33,546 nucleotides of DNA from JBOGJG01 sp050747825 (GTDB lineage Bacteria; Acidobacteriota; UBA6911; RPQK01; JBOGJG01): positions 1 through 33,546 of the forward strand of contig JBOGJG010000017.1 of NCBI GenBank assembly GCA_050747825.1, read 5' to 3'. The notes under the pieces were generated by a model. It did not search any database and was not told where the DNA came from. It saw only the letters and a list, made by a program, of their open reading frames with translations. The position numbers and the translations under genes were made by a program. Positions 25,289-32,783 of the stretch are shown here, piece after piece (positions within the stretch are counted from its first letter, which is position 1; each line of letters opens with the position of its first letter).

Positions 25289-26979
25289 GGCGAATCATCT
25301 GCGCCTCGGGCTTATCCGCTCTCATTTATTTCTCAGTTATGGCAAATGATGTAGAGGCCCCTTTCGTGGAAATGGCTCGAGTTTTCGGCGTCCGGTTCCA
25401 TCATCAAAACCAGGCCACCTCAGAGAAATACATGATGGAAATACTGGCGCCGGGAGTGGCGCTTCTGGATTTTAACGGTGACGGCTGGCTCGATATCTAT
25501 TTTGTCAATGGCGCCCAACTGGAAGATCCGATGGGGCCGGGCCAGGTGCCCGATAAGACGGAGCCGCGCTTCTGGAATCGATTGTTCCGCAATCGTGGGA
25601 ACGGCAGCTTTGAGGACGTGACTGAGAAGGCCGGCGTCCGGGGTAGCGGTTACGGTATGGGCGCCGCCGTCGGAGACTACGACAATGACGGAGATCCGGA
25701 CCTTTATGTGACCAATTACGGAAACAATATTCTTTATCAGAATAACGGCGATGGAACCTTTGAAGAAGTGACGGATGCGTCCGGCACAGGCGACACACAC
25801 TGGAGCTCCAGCGCGGCCTTCTTTGATTACGACAATGACGGCTGGCTGGATCTTTACGTGGTCAACTACCTGGACTACAGCTTTGAAAAGAACATTTACT
25901 GCGGGGAGAAAAGAGCCGGATTTCGTTCATATTGTGGCCCTACCAACTTTCAAGGCGCTCCTGACAGCCTCTTTCGAAATAACCACGATGGAACGTTTAC
26001 AGATGTGAGCCATTCCTCCGGTGTGGCAAATCCCGACGGGAAGGGCCTCGGGGTTGTCACGGGCGATTACAATCTGGACGGCTACCAGGATATTTACGTT
26101 GCCAACGATTCGGTCATGAACTTCCTCTATCGCGGAGGATCGAATCAAAAATTCGAGGAGGTAGGCCTGCTGGCAGGCGTAGCTTACAGTGGCCAGGGGG
26201 CAGCCGAGTCCGGAATGGGCGTGGACATGGGCGATTATGATGAAGACGGCCTTCCGGATCTTGTCGTAACCAACTTGTCGTTCGAGGGGACTCGGCTTTA
26301 CCGCAACCAGGGGAGGGAGCTCTTTTCAGATGTCAGCCTGAAGGCGCGGCTGCAGGATAGCCTGCTGCTGGTCGGATTTGGCGTCGCCTTTCTAGACTTT
26401 GATAACGATCAGGACCTGGATCTGTTCACGGTCAATGGTCATATAGTCGATAATGTGCATCTTTATCAGGATATTCTCAGCTTCAAGCAACCCAAGCAGC
26501 TTTACGAAAATTTAGGGAATCATTTTTCTTACCTGGGCAAAACCGCGGGCGTCGACCTGAACAGACCCGGGGTAGGACGGGGCCTTGCCGTGGGCGACTT
26601 GAACAATGATGGCGCTCTCGATGTCGTGGTGGGAAATTGCGGCGCCGCCGCTGAAGTTCTGGTGAACCGGGCAGGAGTGAAGAAAAACTGGCTGATGCTC
26701 AATCTGCGGGGTACTCGTTCAAACCGCGACGGGGTGGGCGCCAGGGTGGCGCTGCATGCAGGAGGCAAAGTGCTGCATGGGCAGAAGAACGGCGGAGGCA
26801 GTTATCTTTCTGCCCATGACGGCCGTATGCACTTCGGCCTGGGCTCAGCCGATCGCATAAAACGCCTGGAAGTCCTGTGGCCTTCAGGCCGGCGCCAGAT
26901 TATGGAGAACATGAGTGTGAATCGCGTTTTAACAATAACCGAGCCCGAGCCACGAATTACCCGGATTATCACGGATTAA
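25285..26979 (+). CDS. CRTAC1-type FG-GAP / ASPIC-UnbV protein, exported
   Basis: A 564-residue secreted protein. The signal peptide (residues 1 to about 20) precedes seven FG-GAP/VCBS-type calcium-binding repeats: LDFNGDGWLDIYF, VGDYDNDGDPDLYV, FDYDNDGWLDLYV, TGDYNLDGYQDIYV, MGDYDEDGLPDLVV, LDFDNDQDLDLF and VGDLNNDGALDVVV. These suit a beta-propeller that binds ions and surface ligands. The C-terminus is an ASPIC/UnbV domain (NWLMLNLRGTRSNRDGVGAR, GGGSYLSAHDGRMHFGLG). The last residues, PRITRIITD, and the stop come from an inverted repeat at 26949-27006 rather than from the family, so the ancestral end was probably near LTITEPE. The start overlaps the TPR stop in ATGA. It is the last gene of the receptor-GWxTD-TPR operon. 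Confidence 0.94.
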   Translation: MRRIICASGLSALIYFSVMANDVEAPFVEMARVFGVRFHHQNQATSEKYMMEILAPGVALLDFNGDGWLDIYFVNGAQLEDPMGPGQVPDKTEPRFWNRLFRNRGNGSFEDVTEKAGVRGSGYGMGAAVGDYDNDGDPDLYVTNYGNNILYQNNGDGTFEEVTDASGTGDTHWSSSAAFFDYDNDGWLDLYVVNYLDYSFEKNIYCGEKRAGFRSYCGPTNFQGAPDSLFRNNHDGTFTDVSHSSGVANPDGKGLGVVTGDYNLDGYQDIYVANDSVMNFLYRGGSNQKFEEVGLLAGVAYSGQGAAESGMGVDMGDYDEDGLPDLVVTNLSFEGTRLYRNQGRELFSDVSLKARLQDSLLLVGFGVAFLDFDNDQDLDLFTVNGHIVDNVHLYQDILSFKQPKQLYENLGNHFSYLGKTAGVDLNRPGVGRGLAVGDLNNDGALDVVVGNCGAAAEVLVNRAGVKKNWLMLNLRGTRSNRDGVGARVALHAGGKVLHGQKNGGGSYLSAHDGRMHFGLGSADRIKRLEVLWPSGRRQIMENMSVNRVLTITEPEPRITRIITD

Positions 26980-27006
26980 ATCCGCGTAAATCCATGTAAT
27001 CGTGGC
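26949..27006. repeat. inverted repeat that forms the 3' end of the CRTAC1 gene
   Basis: A left arm at 26949-26977 (starting GCCACGAATTACCCGG) pairs imperfectly with a right arm at 26979-27006 (ending GTAATCGTGGC). The element lies across the CRTAC1 stop (TAA 26977-26979) and ends 6 nt before the stop of the convergent heptaheme cytochrome gene (27013-27015). It looks like a member of a dispersed family of CACGAATTAC-type extragenic palindromes, and as RNA it could fold into a terminator-like hairpin for both genes. The repeat has been translated into the protein's tail. Confidence 0.7.
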
Positions 27007-27012
27007 ATGTAT

Positions 27013-29133
27013 TTAGTTAACGCGGTTGATCCTCTCTATGGTTTCTTGTGCCTCTTTCCGAATTTTCGGATCTGAGTTTTGCGCGGCTTCTTTAAGGTGA
27101 GAGAGGGCCTCTCTAAAGTTGCCTTGGATGGCCAGAATCGTACCCAGGTTCAAGTGGGCTTCCGCCCAGCCCGGGTAATGCCGGAGGGCCTCTTCAAAGT
27201 GATATTGTGCGTGATGAAAGTCATCCCGTCGGGCCAGCAGCTTGCCCAGGTTATTATGCGCTGCCGCGAAATTCGGCAAAATGCGAATGGCATTACGGAA
27301 AGCCGTCGCTGCGCCCATCTCGTCCCCGGTTTCCAGCAATAATCCGCCCAGGTTGTTGTGAAGCTGAGGAATATCCGGGTCGAGCTCGATTGCCTGTCTT
27401 AAAGTCGAGATTGCTCCATCAAGATTCCCCAGTTGTCGATAAATCAGGGCCAAATCGTTGAGAGTGGTGGGTTCTTCCGTTCCCATAGCCGCCGCCTTTT
27501 CCAATACCTGCGCCGCCTGGGCGTATTGCCCCAGCTTGGACAAGGCAATGCCCATCTTGTGCTGGGCGGGCCATAGATCCGGCTCTCGCTGCAGAGCCTC
27601 CTTATAGAGGGGGACAGCCTTCTCGAACCGGCCGCTCTCGGAATAGCCTTCAGCAAGCTCAAAGTAAAATGCGCCTCCACCGGGCTTATATTTTTGGATA
27701 GCTGCCTCGAGACGCGAAATGCCATCTTCCAAGTTGGCATTGTCCTGGATTTGAGCCACCGCTGCGTAGAGATCTCCCTCGTCTGTTGAAGCCAGTTTCA
27801 TGGGATAGTAGGAAACCACCTCTCCCAGGTACTGATGTCCATAGAACCGGCTCTCTTCGAGTGGCGCCAGCAACTCGCGCTGTGGCTTGAAACGCTGAAT
27901 GGAGTGATCGGTCATAATCACGTGGACCACATCATCGGTGCGCCTCTTGGGCATATGGCAGTCCAGACAGTCCGGAGATTCAGTGTGTTGACCGGAAATG
28001 ATTAGATTCTTAAGCGCAGGCTCATGGCAGCTCTGGCAGGCTTGCACGTAGTGGGCCTTTGCCTCGTCTCCACGCGGAATCCGGTGAGGATTATGGCAAG
28101 TGAGGCAGGTCAGGGCTCCATTGCTCTGCTGAAAGCAGGCGGACATCCGCAGCCGGTAAGGAGCGCTCACAATTTCGAATTTGTCATCGTTGCGGGTTCC
28201 CGGGGCATGGTCGAAATGGAGGATGTAGTCGGCCAGAGGCTCTCCCGGCCGGAAAGAATAAAAGCCGCGGTCATAGCGCCGCACATAGGGAGGGAGGCGC
28301 GCGCTGGTAGTCTCGAGATGGCATTGCATGCATACTTCCAACTGTCTCTCCGGGCTGAGGCGGGCGGGATTGGTGATTGCCGAGCGTATGCTCTCCAATG
28401 TAGCCTCGGGGGTTTGAACCGCCCTGATATGGTCCTGGCCTGGCCCGTGGCAGCGCTGGCAATCAATTCCTTCCGGGATTTGGCCTGTAAATCGTGCTTC
28501 ACGCCCGAAATCATCGGAACCGGGTTCAATTGCGGGATAGCCATTGTGGCAGAACATGCATTCGTGTGTAATCCGGCGGCTAAAGGCTTGGTGATCGGAT
28601 CGATCATAGCCCGGACTCATGGCCCAGAATCCGCCCTTCTCGCTGTACCATCCCACGGGAAGCTGAAAGAGCTTGCCGTCATCAGTTTTATTCAAGTATG
28701 TGCGGGCGTGGTTACCTGAACCAATCACAAAGTCAATCACTTTCTTCACTACGTTAATCTCACGGCCGTCGAGTCCGATTTGATGGCGGCGCTGATAAAA
28801 TCTTCCGTCGCGCTCAAACATGGTGTAGTAGCGATCCGAAGCTGGGTGGTAAAAGACATTATTGTTCGTCCAGTCTTCAATGGTCTTGTCTGACTGCAGG
28901 CGAGAGAAGGATTTACCCATTCCGGTGTGCTGGTATGTCTCATATACATCGGAATGACAGGGCCTGCAGGCGTCAGGGTCTACGTAACCGGCATTGGATC
29001 TGGAAGTCAGAGGCGTCTTACCGGCATTGAGATCCGCTCCTGTCTCAGGCTTGGTGTTCGAAAAGTAGAAGAAGGTGAAAATGGCTGCCGCAATCAAGGC
29101 CGCCGCAACTATCGTGACTCTCTTTTTTCTCAC
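27013..29133 (-). CDS. heptaheme cytochrome c with TPR domain, paralogue of 9443-11626
   Basis: A 706-residue membrane-anchored protein with the same plan as the 9443-11626 product: a basic start, one N-terminal helix (VAAALIAAAIFTFFYF), seven CxxCH sites in the same order (CRPCH at residues 56-60, then CMFCH, CQRCH, CMQCH, CLTCH, CQSCH, CLDCH) and C-terminal TPRs (LHNNLGGLLLETGDEMGAAT, AHNNLGKLLARRDDFHHA). The two align almost without gaps over long stretches, for example YETYQHTGMGKSFSR and ISSITHECMFCH-type segments. The start is GTG, with GAGG 7 nt upstream. It is divergent from the receptor at 29517 and convergent with the CRTAC1 gene. Electron transfer in the periplasm is the likely role. 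Confidence 0.93.
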   Translation of the reverse strand: MRKKRVTIVAAALIAAAIFTFFYFSNTKPETGADLNAGKTPLTSRSNAGYVDPDACRPCHSDVYETYQHTGMGKSFSRLQSDKTIEDWTNNNVFYHPASDRYYTMFERDGRFYQRRHQIGLDGREINVVKKVIDFVIGSGNHARTYLNKTDDGKLFQLPVGWYSEKGGFWAMSPGYDRSDHQAFSRRITHECMFCHNGYPAIEPGSDDFGREARFTGQIPEGIDCQRCHGPGQDHIRAVQTPEATLESIRSAITNPARLSPERQLEVCMQCHLETTSARLPPYVRRYDRGFYSFRPGEPLADYILHFDHAPGTRNDDKFEIVSAPYRLRMSACFQQSNGALTCLTCHNPHRIPRGDEAKAHYVQACQSCHEPALKNLIISGQHTESPDCLDCHMPKRRTDDVVHVIMTDHSIQRFKPQRELLAPLEESRFYGHQYLGEVVSYYPMKLASTDEGDLYAAVAQIQDNANLEDGISRLEAAIQKYKPGGGAFYFELAEGYSESGRFEKAVPLYKEALQREPDLWPAQHKMGIALSKLGQYAQAAQVLEKAAAMGTEEPTTLNDLALIYRQLGNLDGAISTLRQAIELDPDIPQLHNNLGGLLLETGDEMGAATAFRNAIRILPNFAAAHNNLGKLLARRDDFHHAQYHFEEALRHYPGWAEAHLNLGTILAIQGNFREALSHLKEAAQNSDPKIRKEAQETIERINRVN

Positions 29134-29180
29134 CCTCTTACCTCGGTTATCACCTAAGCTTGCGTTATTTTACCCAAGGT

Positions 29181-29397
29181 TCCGGCAAAGTCGATCGTCT
29201 GGCAGTGGTACTTCGATCGGATAGAACGCTAAAATACACGAAATGAGCGCGAATGACACGAACCCGGCTCGCTACAGCACTGCACTGCGAGATAAAATTG
29301 TCAAAGCGAGCCGGGTTCGTGTCATTCGCACTCGGTTTGCGGGTTTCGCGGCCCCCACCCAACGAAAAACCTCCGTCCAATAATCGACTTTGCCGGA
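29181..29397. repeat. 217-nt concentric palindrome between divergent genes
   Basis: Two inverted repeats share the same centre (29289). The inner arms, 29249-29273 and 29305-29329, are 25 bp and perfect, beginning GCGAATGACACGAACCC. The outer arms, 29181-29195 and 29383-29397, are 15 bp and perfect (TCCGGCAAAGTCGAT). The 53-nt segments between them pair at about half of positions, more than chance. The central spacer is 31 nt. No target-site duplication is evident. It occupies most of the 383-nt gap between the heptaheme cytochrome and receptor genes (29134-29516), which holds no gene that I can see. It could be a MITE-like element or a large regulatory or terminator palindrome. Confidence 0.8.
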
Positions 29398-29414
29398 GAC
29401 CCCTGAAATTCCCC

Positions 29415-29479
29415 TTGACAACTCTCTTCTCCAGCGACATGATTCCATGAAGTGGAAAGATATTCCATAGAATTTTCCA
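29415..29479 (+). promoter_or_regulatory. receptor promoter with TGGAA-N5-TTCCA palindrome (copy 3) and extra half-sites
   Basis: TTGACA (29415-29420) is a consensus -35; after 17 nt CATGAT (29438-29443) matches the -10 at four of six positions. TGGAAAGATATTCCA (29453-29467) follows 9 nt later. Extra TTCCA half-sites lie at 29443-29447 and 29475-29479, so half-sites start at 29443, 29453, 29463 and 29475, close to one helical turn apart. The receptor ATG at 29517 is 50 nt past the palindrome with GGAGGAGG before it. Cooperative binding of a dimeric regulator is a natural reading but is inferred. Confidence 0.6.
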
Positions 29480-29516
29480 AGGCTTCCCAGGCAACAGGCT
29501 TACTGAAGGAGGAGGA

Positions 29517-32500
29517 ATGAAGCCATCAACTCAAGGCAAGGTTTTAGTGTGTTCGGTTGCGGTTTTGTTGCTGGTGTCCACGCCAATTATTTGGGCCCAG
29601 GTGACGACCGCAAACTTGTACGGAATCGTAACTGATCAAACGGGTGCCGTGCTTCCGGGTGTGGACGTGACGCTGACGAACCAGGGAACCGGGAATGTGC
29701 GATCGCGCGTAGCCAATGATGTCGGAGAGTTTGTTTTCGAGCTGCTCCCGGTGGGGACCTACACGCTGCACATCGAAATGCCCGGCTTTAAGATTTTCGT
29801 GAAATCTGGCATCCGGCTAACAGCCGGCCAGAGCATCCGAGAAACTTATGTTTTGGAGGTGGGCGAGGTGACCGAAACTGTCACGGTTGAAGGCGGCACT
29901 ACTCTCATCAGCACGGCTTCCACGGAACAACGGGAGACGCTGGATTCGATCAAAGTGAGGGAGCTGCCATTGTCCCGGCGCAACGTCACCGCCATTCTGG
30001 CCCTTTCCACGGGCGTCGACGTCGGCGGCGGTAGTGTGCGAATCAATGGCATGGGGAAGAGCGGAGCCGTGGTGACGGTGGACGGGACAGATGCGAACTC
30101 GAACCCCTCCGAAGGCCGGGCGATGGCTCAGTACGGGGGACGAAATTACATCGACGTGATGAGCATCGAGGCCATCGAGGAAGTGCAACTGCTGCGCGGG
30201 ATCCTACCAGCCGAGTACGGCGGGGCGATCAGTGGACAGGTCAATCTCATCAGCAAAGCGGGGACGAACAGCTTTCACGGGAGCCTGTTCCACAATTATC
30301 GTTCCCACATTTTCAACGCCCGAAATCCCTTCGTGGTCAGCAGAAGGGAGGACGGCAGCAAAATCGACCAGCCCCGGGAGGTCTTCAATCAGTATGGAGG
30401 CTCGGTGGGCGGCCCGGTATTAACGGACAGAGCCTTTTTCTTCTTCACGTTTGAAGGCTATCGGGAGTCTCAATTCCAACGTGTCTCAATGAACGTTCCC
30501 ACCCCCAAATTGCGCAGTGAGATCCTGAGCGCCCTACCCTTCCCCGCGACCAGGCTCCTGCTCGCTACTCTTCCATTGCCTTCGGTCGAACGAGATGAAG
30601 ACATCGGGCGTTTTGAGGGGGTTGGACTGCGCGAGCGTTCTGAAGATCATTTCGTGGTTCGAGGAGATTATTTGCTGGCGGACAACAGCAATCTAGCCGT
30701 CACCTGGACCCGCAATCGCCCCTTCGGCCTGGATCCGCGCGCCTACTTGAATGGCTCGAACGACCGCACCTATGACTACGCTCAGGATCGCCTTAGCTTC
30801 CAATACGTCACCGGCAACCCTCTGTGGGCCTCGGAAACGCGCTTTGGCTATAACCACCAGGACATGTCGAGACTGGACCACATCTTTACCATTCAAGATC
30901 CCGACAATCCGGAAAATGTGGAATGGCAGCGCCGGATTCCCCGCATGTCCATTCGGAGGATCGGAGGCTGGGGGTCAGGAGAAGTTTGGTTGATGGACGG
31001 CACCACATACAGCCTGGATCAGAAGGTCAGCCGTCACATGGGACAGCACCTGATCAAATTCGGGGGCCGGTACTTATTAAACGGGGGAAGCCGGACCAAC
31101 CCGGAAAATCCTTCTTACGCGTTCAACAGCAAGGAAGATATGTTCCTGAACCTTCCGAACACGGCCGTCTTCTCCTACGGATCTCACGGCCCACACGATT
31201 CCCGGCAATACGAATTCGGCTTTTTCCTGCAGGATGATTGGCGGGTCACACCCAAACTGATGTTGAATTTGGGCGTGCGCTACGACTTTTTTTCCAACAA
31301 CGTTGTTACCTCTGATGGACCCGTTGAAGTTGTGGTGAAGAATTACGAGCTCCCAGCCACGGAGTCGGACTGGCGCATGTTCAAGTTCGGACCGCGGCGT
31401 CCCTTCGACAGGCCGACTGAACACGATGCGGGACTGAATCTCGGACCCAGAATTGGTTTTGCTTACAACGTAGACGGGCGAGGAAAGACCATCCTCCGAG
31501 GCGGATTTGGCACGCTCTTCGCCGCCCATGTGCCGGCCATCTACAGGCAATCCACTGCCCATCCCATCGTGCCGTTTCGAATTCGCTGGTCGCAGAGCGA
31601 GGCGGAAGCTCTAGGCGTGAACTTCCCCATGTATGCCGAAGATACACTCCCGATCGCCATCCGGGATACCGAAGAGGGGGGGGTGGAATTCGGCTTTTCG
31701 GCAATCGATCCGAATCTCCAGGCTCCCTATACGATGCACTATCAATTGAACGTGCAGCGACAAGTAGCTGGCGACCTCATGTGGGAAGTTGGTTTTGTGG
31801 GGAATCGCGGGGTGAAGTTCCCGATGCACCGGCGCATTAATCTGCCTGATCGCATCACCGGAGAACGACCCAACCCCACGTTCATTCTGGGAGGGCCTTA
31901 CTACGTAGACAACTCAGAAAGCACCGTCTACAGTTCGCTTCAAACCTCCCTGCGCAAGCGCTTCTCAAATAACCTTTCCTTCGATATCCACTACACCTGG
32001 GGACAGGCTTTTGCCTATACAAATGGGGATGTGGGAGTCTACTATGGGACCGACGCCCAGGATAACGTGCAGGATTTCTGGAATCTAGCCATCGAGCGGG
32101 GCAATCCGACTTTTGATGCGAAGCATCGCCTCATCGCCGACTGGATCTACCAGCTGCCCTTTCTGAGTGACTGGGGAAATCCGGTCCTGCGGCACACTCT
32201 GGGAGGCTGGCAGATTTCGGGCATCTTCTCCGCCCGCACGGGTGAGCCGCGCATCGTCAGCCAGAGCTGTCCGCATTATGCTTGCCGTCCCGACTACGTC
32301 CCGGGACAGGATCCGGTGTTCGACGACTGGAAGCAGCAAGAGCTTCCCGATTCTCGCTGTACCTCGAATCTGGGCGCCCGCTGTGATGTGCAGTACCTGA
32401 ACCTGGCCGCTTTTCAGGAAGTGCCCGAATCGGACACGGGTATCGCCATTCGGCCCGGGAATGTCTCTCGGAGCTTTGTGCGAGAGCCGGGCCGCTGGTC

Positions 32501-32696
32501 GGTGGCCCTGGCTCTGGCCAAGAATTTCCGGATTCGCGAAGGCATGAACCTTCAGTTCCGGATGGACATGTTCAATGCTTTCAATCACGTGAACCTGGGT
32601 GGGCTAAATACCAATATCAGCGGCAACAATCCGGGCCGGCTGGATAGCGCCGGTGGCATGCGTTCCATGCAGGCCGTCGTGCGGCTCGGGTTCTAA
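29517..32696 (+). CDS. TonB-dependent receptor, Oar-like, complete
   Basis: A 1059-residue outer-membrane receptor. A signal peptide ending near WAQ is followed by a carboxypeptidase-regulatory-like domain (LYGIVTDQTGAVLPGVDVTL to GEVTETVTVEGGTTL), a plug (RINGMGKSGAVVTVDGTDAN, IEEVQLLRGILPAEYGGAIS, ISKAGTNSFHGSLFHNY) and a barrel ending AVVRLGF. Of the complete receptors in the window it looks closest to the one at 6250. Two cysteine pairs occur in late loops (SCPHYAC and RCTSNLGARC). GGAGGAGG supports the ATG. It is divergent from the heptaheme cytochrome gene across the palindrome-containing gap. The promoter carries the shared palindrome. No SusD-like gene is adjacent. The ligand is unknown. 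Confidence 0.95.
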   Translation: MKPSTQGKVLVCSVAVLLLVSTPIIWAQVTTANLYGIVTDQTGAVLPGVDVTLTNQGTGNVRSRVANDVGEFVFELLPVGTYTLHIEMPGFKIFVKSGIRLTAGQSIRETYVLEVGEVTETVTVEGGTTLISTASTEQRETLDSIKVRELPLSRRNVTAILALSTGVDVGGGSVRINGMGKSGAVVTVDGTDANSNPSEGRAMAQYGGRNYIDVMSIEAIEEVQLLRGILPAEYGGAISGQVNLISKAGTNSFHGSLFHNYRSHIFNARNPFVVSRREDGSKIDQPREVFNQYGGSVGGPVLTDRAFFFFTFEGYRESQFQRVSMNVPTPKLRSEILSALPFPATRLLLATLPLPSVERDEDIGRFEGVGLRERSEDHFVVRGDYLLADNSNLAVTWTRNRPFGLDPRAYLNGSNDRTYDYAQDRLSFQYVTGNPLWASETRFGYNHQDMSRLDHIFTIQDPDNPENVEWQRRIPRMSIRRIGGWGSGEVWLMDGTTYSLDQKVSRHMGQHLIKFGGRYLLNGGSRTNPENPSYAFNSKEDMFLNLPNTAVFSYGSHGPHDSRQYEFGFFLQDDWRVTPKLMLNLGVRYDFFSNNVVTSDGPVEVVVKNYELPATESDWRMFKFGPRRPFDRPTEHDAGLNLGPRIGFAYNVDGRGKTILRGGFGTLFAAHVPAIYRQSTAHPIVPFRIRWSQSEAEALGVNFPMYAEDTLPIAIRDTEEGGVEFGFSAIDPNLQAPYTMHYQLNVQRQVAGDLMWEVGFVGNRGVKFPMHRRINLPDRITGERPNPTFILGGPYYVDNSESTVYSSLQTSLRKRFSNNLSFDIHYTWGQAFAYTNGDVGVYYGTDAQDNVQDFWNLAIERGNPTFDAKHRLIADWIYQLPFLSDWGNPVLRHTLGGWQISGIFSARTGEPRIVSQSCPHYACRPDYVPGQDPVFDDWKQQELPDSRCTSNLGARCDVQYLNLAAFQEVPESDTGIAIRPGNVSRSFVREPGRWSVALALAKNFRIREGMNLQFRMDMFNAFNHVNLGGLNTNISGNNPGRLDSAGGMRSMQAVVRLGF

Positions 32697-32711
32697 GCCT
32701 GGTGGATTCTT

Positions 32712-32749
32712 CTGGGAGGGGCCGCCGAACCCCGGGGTCCCCTCCCCAG
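32712..32749 (+). terminator. hairpin after the fourth receptor gene
   Basis: CTGGGAGGGG (32712-32721) pairs with CCCCTCCCCAG (32739-32749) with one bulged C, giving a 10-bp stem around a GC-rich loop. It begins 15 nt after the receptor stop. No T-run follows, so it is a structural 3' end or a Rho-type site rather than a clear intrinsic terminator. Confidence 0.4.
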
Positions 32750-32783
32750 GTACGCAAAGTATTTGAGACACACCAATTGGCGC

